DNA of 20,637 nucleotides from positions 1 through 20,637 of IMG/VR virus record IMGVR_UViG_3300010885_012727; one strand, given 5' to 3'. Within the stretch, counting starts at the first letter, position 1; the number at the start of each line of letters is the position of its first letter. The DNA is from a virus. Positions 1 through 6,900 of the stretch are shown in pieces. Under the pieces are notes generated by a model, which searched no databases, was not told where the DNA came from, and was given only the letters and a program-made list of their open reading frames with translations. The position numbers and the translations under genes are program-made.

Positions 1-463
1 CTGACTTCTTAGGACGTCCGCCCTTCTTAACAGCAGCCACTACATCAGCTACATCAACCTTACCGTCTTCGTTAACGTCGGCAACCTTCTTAACACGAGC
101 CTTGGTCTTCTTAACTTCAGCTACTACAACTTCTTCAACCTTGGCTTCTACTGCCTTAACTTCTTCGACTATTTCTTTTGCTACTTTAGTTTCTGTTTCA
201 ATAAAAGCTGCCAATTCTTCTTTATACTTCGCTACTACAACTTCTTCAATCTTAGCTTCTACTACCTTGACTTCCTCAACGATCTTAGCAACTTCTGCCT
301 TAACTATAGGTGCAGCAGCCTCTTCAACCTTCTTTACTTCAGCAACAATTTCACTCTTTATTTCGGCCGCTGCTTCTGCCGGTGTTTCCTTCTTTACAAA
401 AATCTTATAAACGGCGTATCCAACAATCGCTAGTACAGCCATTCCTACTATTACTGATTCCAT
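1..463 (-). CDS. Membrane-anchored coiled-coil protein with dockerin-like EF-hand loop (C-terminus off the window)
   Basis: The frame reads without a stop from an ATG at 463 down to base 1 (154 codons), so the C-terminus is missing. A ribosome site (AGGAGAAGG, 468-476 on the complement) precedes the ATG. Residues about 2-23 form a single hydrophobic membrane segment (VIVGMAVLAIVGYAVYKIF), followed by KK. Residues about 25-127 are rich in Ala, Lys, Glu and Val with a coiled-coil look, including a repeated block (residues about 62-82 and 99-119). Residues 129-140 (DVNEDGKVDVAD) place D, N, D, D and D at positions 1, 3, 5, 9 and 12 of an EF-hand calcium loop, as in dockerin repeats. A basic GGRPKKS, loosely like an AT-hook, follows. 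The phage role is unknown; insertion in the host membrane with the charged rod in the cytoplasm or periplasm is an inference. It is divergent from the Fe-S carrier gene. Confidence 0.82.
   Translation of the reverse strand, partial: MESVIVGMAVLAIVGYAVYKIFVKKETPAEAAAEIKSEIVAEVKKVEEAAAPIVKAEVAKIVEEVKVVEAKIEEVVVAKYKEELAAFIETETKVAKEIVEEVKAVEAKVEEVVVAEVKKTKARVKKVADVNEDGKVDVADVVAAVKKGGRPKKS
121..281. repeat. Two imperfect direct repeats of about 50 bp inside the coiled-coil gene
   Basis: Bases 121-170 and 232-281 align with only a few differences (both begin CTACTACAACTTCTTCAA). On the coding (minus) strand they encode the related blocks VEAKVEEVVVA and VEAKIEEVVVA. This indicates an internal duplication that lengthened the coiled-coil rod. 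Confidence 0.7.
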
Positions 464-496
464 TTACCTTCTCCTTTTTAGGCTGTTTTATTTAGT

Positions 497-504
497 GATA
501 AATA
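497..504 (+). promoter_or_regulatory. Putative T4-type late promoter (GATAAATA)
   Basis: The octamer GATAAATA differs by one base from the T4 late-promoter consensus TATAAATA. It lies in the 89-bp divergent gap, 49 nt before the ATG of the Fe-S carrier at 553, which leaves room for a short leader. A second A/T match (AATAAATA, 540-547) is too close to the ATG to be a useful promoter. No factor-independent terminator is seen in this gap. Confidence 0.55.
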
Positions 505-552
505 TAGCAGTGGCAAAAAAAATCTTTCACAGGACTTAGAATAAATATCATT

Positions 553-897
553 ATGATAATAAACGTAACTGAATCAGCTAAAAATCATATAGTAAAAGTT
601 CTAAAGGACATGGAAAAGCCATACTTAGTCTTTGGATTAAAGGGTGGTGGGTGTGCTGGCTTTGAATATTTTTGGGAACCCGCAGATCAAGAATTATATG
701 ATAAAAACGGAGATCCAAAACGAGACGAAGTCGTTGATCTCAACGAAGACAAAAAATTAATAATAGACTGTACTAGTTTGGTATATCTATTTGGTAGCAC
801 TATCGACTATAAAAGTGACTTTGTAAGTAGTAGTCTCGTAGTAATTAATCCAAATGCTAAATCAAGTTGTGGTTGCGGTACTAGCATTGCTGTATAA
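553..897 (+). CDS. A-type iron-sulfur cluster carrier (IscA/SufA/ErpA/HesB family)
   Basis: The 114-residue product has the length and architecture of A-type carriers, which hold an Fe-S cluster or iron and deliver it to apoproteins. The three family cysteines are present: C34 in GLKGGGCAGFEY and C106 and C108 in the C-terminal SSCGCGTSIAV. C73 is an additional cysteine. Residues about 46-62 (LYDKNGDPKRDEVVDL) form a longer charged loop than in short bacterial homologues. The ATG has only a weak upstream AGGA (531-534). The stop is 15 nt before the giant fibre gene, so the two are probably co-transcribed. Related carriers are known in marine T4-like phages. The client protein here is unknown: it could be a host enzyme kept active during infection or a phage metalloprotein. 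The family assignment is firm. Confidence 0.93.
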   Translation: MIINVTESAKNHIVKVLKDMEKPYLVFGLKGGGCAGFEYFWEPADQELYDKNGDPKRDEVVDLNEDKKLIIDCTSLVYLFGSTIDYKSDFVSSSLVVINPNAKSSCGCGTSIAV

Positions 898-912
898 TAG
901 GATGGAGTTAAA

Positions 913-3900
913 ATGGTTAAACAGATAATCGACGTTGGTATTACAGGAAATGATGCTACAGGTGATGCCATTAGAGATGCGTTTTCTAAGACAAATAGTA
1001 ATTTTACAGAAATCTATGCAGCTCTAGGAAACTCCGGTGGACTAGCATTTACTGGACTAGTAGGAGCACCTAAACATCTAGTTCCAAACAATATACTAGT
1101 TACTAATCACAACGGAAATGCTCTATTACAAAAAGAACTAGTTGTTGAAGGCGAAGGATTGACTATTGATGCCGCTTCGGATCCTACAAAAATAACTTTT
1201 ACAAACACTGGCGCTAGGATAGTAACTGATACAGCCCCAGCACTCGGAGGTGATCTAGACTCTAGGAGATTTATGATCTACAATCTCCCAGAGCCTGAGG
1301 ATTATGCAACTAGACAACAACAGATTGGTGCAGCAGATCAAGGATCATTTGCTGTTTCTAAAAAGTTTGCCGATCAAAATTATGTACAACTATCAGGTTC
1401 AGCCTTAGTGACCGTTTCTGAACTAGTAGTTGGTCAGTTCTATATCATTGTTAGCTTAGGTACAACCACGAACGATCAATGGAACACTATCGCAGGCACA
1501 ACCGGAGTAACTTATGATGTTGGTAGCACTTTTGTTGCTGCTAGTGTACATACTGATTTTGGAAATGGTACTGCTTATGATAGTATGAGTGGATATTTAA
1601 CAGTACCGGCAGGAGCAACAGGTCCACAGGTACCTCAAAAACAAGAAGTAGTTGGGATAGGCGGAGATACGATGACTGGTCCGTTAATATTGTCGGGCGA
1701 TCCAACAGCATCGAGTGGTCCATATGTCGCAGCAACTAAAAACTATGTTGACACAAATTCTGTCGCTAGCCAAGTAAATTTCTTTGTCAGCCTTAGCGGA
1801 AATGATTATCAACCAGATATTTCGGAAGAAAAGAAAGGCCGAGCATTAGCTTATGCTTTTAGATCACTAGCCAGGGCCTGTGCTGCTGCTGAAAAAATCC
1901 AAGCAGCTGCTGGTATTGAATTAGGTCCTTATCAGAAATTAATAACATACACTTCTGATCAAAAATATATACCGTCTACAATCGCGTCAATAACACAAGT
2001 TGGAATCACTAGTGAATATTATTTAGATATAACAAATAACGGTAACGGAACTATTCCACGCATCGGAACAAATTACGATATACGAGCAGGAATGTTGCTT
2101 TTAGGTAACACAAGTAATACGATAGCAGTTATAGATAACGTTGGAGACATTGACACTGGAACTTCTCTAGAAAGATATACTATACACTATCTCAATGACA
2201 AAACTTTTGTTTTAGGAGAAACATTAACTTATGGCGATCCTATTAAGAAACAGCAGATATCAATACATATAGAAAGCGGAGAATATTACGAGCAATATCC
2301 AATCCGTGTTCCAGAAAATGTATCAATCATCGGCGACGAATTACGTAGGACTATAATACGTCCCAAAAGCGGCGTCAGTGGTAGCAAATGGGCTAATTTA
2401 TTTTTCAGAAGAGATATCACATTTGACGGTGCCGCACCTTTAACGCTTGTAAATCCTATTAAACTAGGCAGTTTAATTGTTGGATTAGAATATACTATAG
2501 CAAGTTTAGGCAGTACTTCGGATCTAGAATGGAACACTATCGCAGGAACAGAAGAGATAGTATATTCAGTAGGGGCTACATTCGTAGCTGCAACAACTGG
2601 AACTCTATCAGCTGGTGATACAGCTGGTACAGTATATTGCGTATATGGATACCATTATCTAACAGATCCAAGCAAGCCAATATATAGCAAGACTATCACA
2701 AATGCTGGCGGTTATAGTAATGCAGTTTCTTTACTAAGAGAAAATAAGGAATTTATAAAAGCAGAAACTGTTGGATATCTAAATGATCGATATCGAGATG
2801 TAATTTTATCATCTGATTCAACAAGCGATAGTTTTACTTGTGTGTCTAATACTAATATGAATGTAGGAATGCCTATAAGATTTTCCAAGCTAACATCTTA
2901 TGTAGTATCATCTAATTCAACTACTGATCAGCTAACAGTTAAATCAACTAGCGGAATGAGCATTGGTCAAACTGTAAAATTTAGTGGTGAACTTATTGGC
3001 GGTGTCGATTCTGTTACTGAATATTTTATTTTAGGAGTTAATTCTGTAGCTAATACATTAGTTATTGGTACTGAATATCCAGGAGTATCAATTGCACTAT
3101 CCAATGGCGCTGGTGCAATGGTAATCACTGTGCAGGATGCAGTTTTCGGCGGAGTTAATTCTGACACAACATATTATGTATTAAACAAAATCGGCGCAGA
3201 TAAGTTTACTATATCTAATAGTATATCAGGATCTGTACCTGGAAACATAGTCCAACTTACAACATCTGCACTAGGCGATGCTGCAATGCAGACTAATTTT
3301 GATTATAATCAAACTACTTGTGCGAGAGATGTTGGACTAATAATAGACGCAATAGCATCAGATTTAATTGATGGTGAATATGTTAGGTCTCTTGAAGCAG
3401 CGATTTCCTATTATTCAAATGCTAGCGGATTGTTGGCTATCGGAGATCAACTGACTCAAACGGCAGCAGCTATAACATATGCAGGAGTATTAATAGGTAG
3501 AGTATTAAATGAAATTCCTCCTGTGGTTTCTTATCAGTACTATACAGCTGATCCAATAGTAATGATTACATCATCATTGATAAACGCAGAAGCGGCTTCA
3601 AAAACTGCTGCTGCTAGTTTAATACAATTGATGTTAGATGTTATCAAGAGTGATAGTTCTTTTAACTTTCCAAGAAAAAATGAAGACATGGATGTGTTCT
3701 TGTTAAACAACGCCAATGTAATGAGGATGTTTACAGCACAAGGACACGGCGGATTTATGGCTGTGTTAGATCCAGAAGGACAGATACTAACAAAATCTCC
3801 ATTTATTGAGATATGCGCCAGTTTTACACGAAGTATCAACAGACAGATATTTGCAGGTGGTATGTTCGTTGACGGCTTCTCAGGAAACTTACCCTGTGTC

Positions 3901-6900
3901 ATAACTGAACATACTAGCGATCAAGTTATAAAAGTATCTTCTGATGCATTTAAGATTAGGAAACCAAATGCGCCCTGTTCGTTTTATATAAACGGCATCA
4001 CATTTTCAGTAGACTACATATCTAATTATAACAAAACAAATGGAACTCTAGTAATACATCTAAACAATAATACAAGAGATGTGTTCACTTATACAAACAA
4101 AGTTTCTAATACTGTACTAACAGTAGGTACGAGATTGGATATAGTTGGTGGTGGTAACAGATCTATGGTTACTACACACTTTACAAATATCAATGATCTT
4201 GGTTATGCTCTTGTAGCCACAAATAATGCGCTTATCGAAGCCGTTAGCATATTCACATATTACAGCTTTAGGGCGTTCTTCTCGCTTAATGGATCACAGA
4301 TGAGGAGCCTAAACAGTTCCAATGCCTATGGTGTGTATGGCATAACAGCAGAAGGTTCGGATCCTACTGAAATTCCTTTCCCAGCTAACTTATATTATCC
4401 AATGACCCAAACTGCTCAAATCTACAGGCAAGGAGCTGTGTCTTCAAAGGGTGAAATAGGAGATATTATATTTTATATAACTGGCTACAAATATCTCCCA
4501 ACAAATACATCCCTGTTAGAAATTGATCACTCCGGCATCATACTTGAATACGAAATACAGCTTGTTAGACAAACTGATACGCCAAATGTTGCACAGATAA
4601 CATTAACAAGTAGCAGTAATTCTTCAGTGTCGGTAGGTACTAGTGCATCTGGATTAGGATACGCAGTTGCTGATGGGCAACCATTAATCATTAGACAGTT
4701 ACAGAATTTTAGATTTAATAACGTCATAAACGTAAATCCTATTAGACCAAGTACTGCACTAGTGTTTGATAATGACGTTGATGTGTATAGGGTCCTTTCT
4801 TATTCATCAGTAGGATTGCCAGCTCAAGAGTCACTATTAACTACTAGCCTTTCATACAATTATATAAAGGTGTTAGCTTCGTTTAGTGCAGGAACAGTTG
4901 CAGGTTCTGGTCAAGTTGGTGACACACAGATACGTATACAAAATTCTCTACGAACTGATGAAATTAGTAGAATCATAGGAAAGACGTTTGCTTGGGGAAC
5001 AAGTGTACATACCATTATAGGCTACGAGTCATATGCAGCTATCAACCAGTCTTATTCTAGGATAACAATTGATACTCCATTGACAAAGTCATTGTTGAAT
5101 AATACTGGATATATCAAAATATATAGTGTCGAACGAAACAGCAGCGGATTAGTAACTATCGTAACAGATGGTAATCATGGTCTTAGTTCATTAAATTATG
5201 TAACTATAGCAAACACATCAGTCGTTGATACGATTAGAACTTATGTGCCAATCACAGTTATAAATGGAACTACATTTACTTTCCAAAGCACAGTGACTTC
5301 AGCTAGTGGCGTGCAACTTGCACCATTAAATTCAACTTGGAGTGTTGGCGGAATAAGTTATACCGGTGGCGTAAGTAATATCATACTTCGATCTGGAATG
5401 AATAATTTCCGTTCTCTCAAGATTGATTATGTTTCTCGTTCTAGTAACGTAGCTACTGTTATCACAGCATATCCACACAATTATAAAGATGGAATACTTG
5501 TTAATGTAAAAGGTGTATCGACCATTGATGATTCCAATCCGGGATTTAATGCTAACGGTGTTTCGATATCTGTCTTTAATGATTATCAATTCTCTTATGC
5601 TAACACCGGTGACAATGTTACATTAACGCCTGCATCAACTGGTGTTATACAAAAAGCCACAACGATAGTACCTTATTCTTTTAAAAGAGATAGTAATATA
5701 ACTACAGTAGTTACAAGTGCTCCGCACGGATTAGTACAAGGCGATACTGTAAGCATCGTTGATAGTGACTATAATCTAACAATATACGGAATATATGGTG
5801 ATATCGGTGACGAAGCACTCAATCATTCTATATCAATAATCCAAAGCTATAGTGATGGGGGCAGTAGTTATACAACCACTAACACTACTACTGGATTAGC
5901 TCCAGGAATGCCTATAAAATTTACAGGAACTGAACTATCATATGCTAACATAGATCTTAGGAACACATATTATATTAAAGAAATAGTTAATTCTACAAGG
6001 ATTAGGATAAGTGAAACAAATATCACTACCGATTGGGCTGTACATACTCTAACTACCCAATCAAATATAAATGCAACTGCATTTGTTGGTTTTGGATTTG
6101 ATGCGCTAAATGTGAACCTAATATCAAGCGATGGCGATACTCAGTTTACTTACGGAAATCAAAACAATAATCAATCTTTAGTTACTAGATCAGTATATCT
6201 ACCAAACGGTATTGTTAAACCAATAGATCCTATCGTGGCTAGAATCACAGTTCTTATCTCTCTAACTCGTTGTACAGGTCACGACTTCTTGTTAATTGGT
6301 ACTGGCGGATTTGCAGATACAAACTATCCAAACAATATATACGGAGCATCAAACAATAAAGCACAAACTGCGAATGAAATCACTGAAGTTGGAAATGGTA
6401 GGTGCTTTTATGTAAGCACAGATCAAAGCGGTAACTTTAAAGTAGGACCTTACTTCTCAGTTGATCAAGGCACTGGCGTAGTTAAATTTGCATCTAGTAT
6501 CGTTCTGACTAATCTAGATGGATTAGGATTTAAACGAGGTGTTGCTATCTCTGCATTTAGTGCAGATGATACGATGCTCAACAATGCTATCGACGAAGTT
6601 CCGACACAGTCAGCAGTAGTTGGTTATCTTAATCGACGTTTAGGTATTACAGAAAGTGGTGGATTATTAACAACTGGTGGTAATATAGGTCCAGGATTCT
6701 TACCACTAGACGGCGGCGCTTCATTTGGTGGTACACTTGATATGGGTAGCCATAGGATCAGCAACTTGGCTGCTCCATCAGCTAACAGCGATGCTGCTAC
6801 TAAGGGATTCGTAACTACTTCTATTTCCAATCTATTATCTACAACAGGTGGTACACTAACAGGAAATCTAAATCTAAACGGACATACTATTACTAACTTA

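Noticed and set aside
102-410. Plus-strand frame rich in Ser and Thr (102 aa)
   Set aside because: It is the antisense shadow of the minus-strand coiled-coil gene, which has a ribosome site, a membrane segment and an EF-hand loop. The Ser/Thr runs are simply the complement of Glu/Ala/Lys codons.
524-531. CTTTCACA shared by two 5' leaders (524-531 and 20561-20568)
   Set aside because: Both copies follow a GATAAATA site, but an 8-base match in about 20 kb with different spacing to the ATG is weak; it is kept only as a note.
540-547. AATAAATA as a late promoter for the Fe-S carrier
   Set aside because: It ends only 5 nt before the ATG, so the transcript would start at or after the start codon; the site at 497 is better placed.
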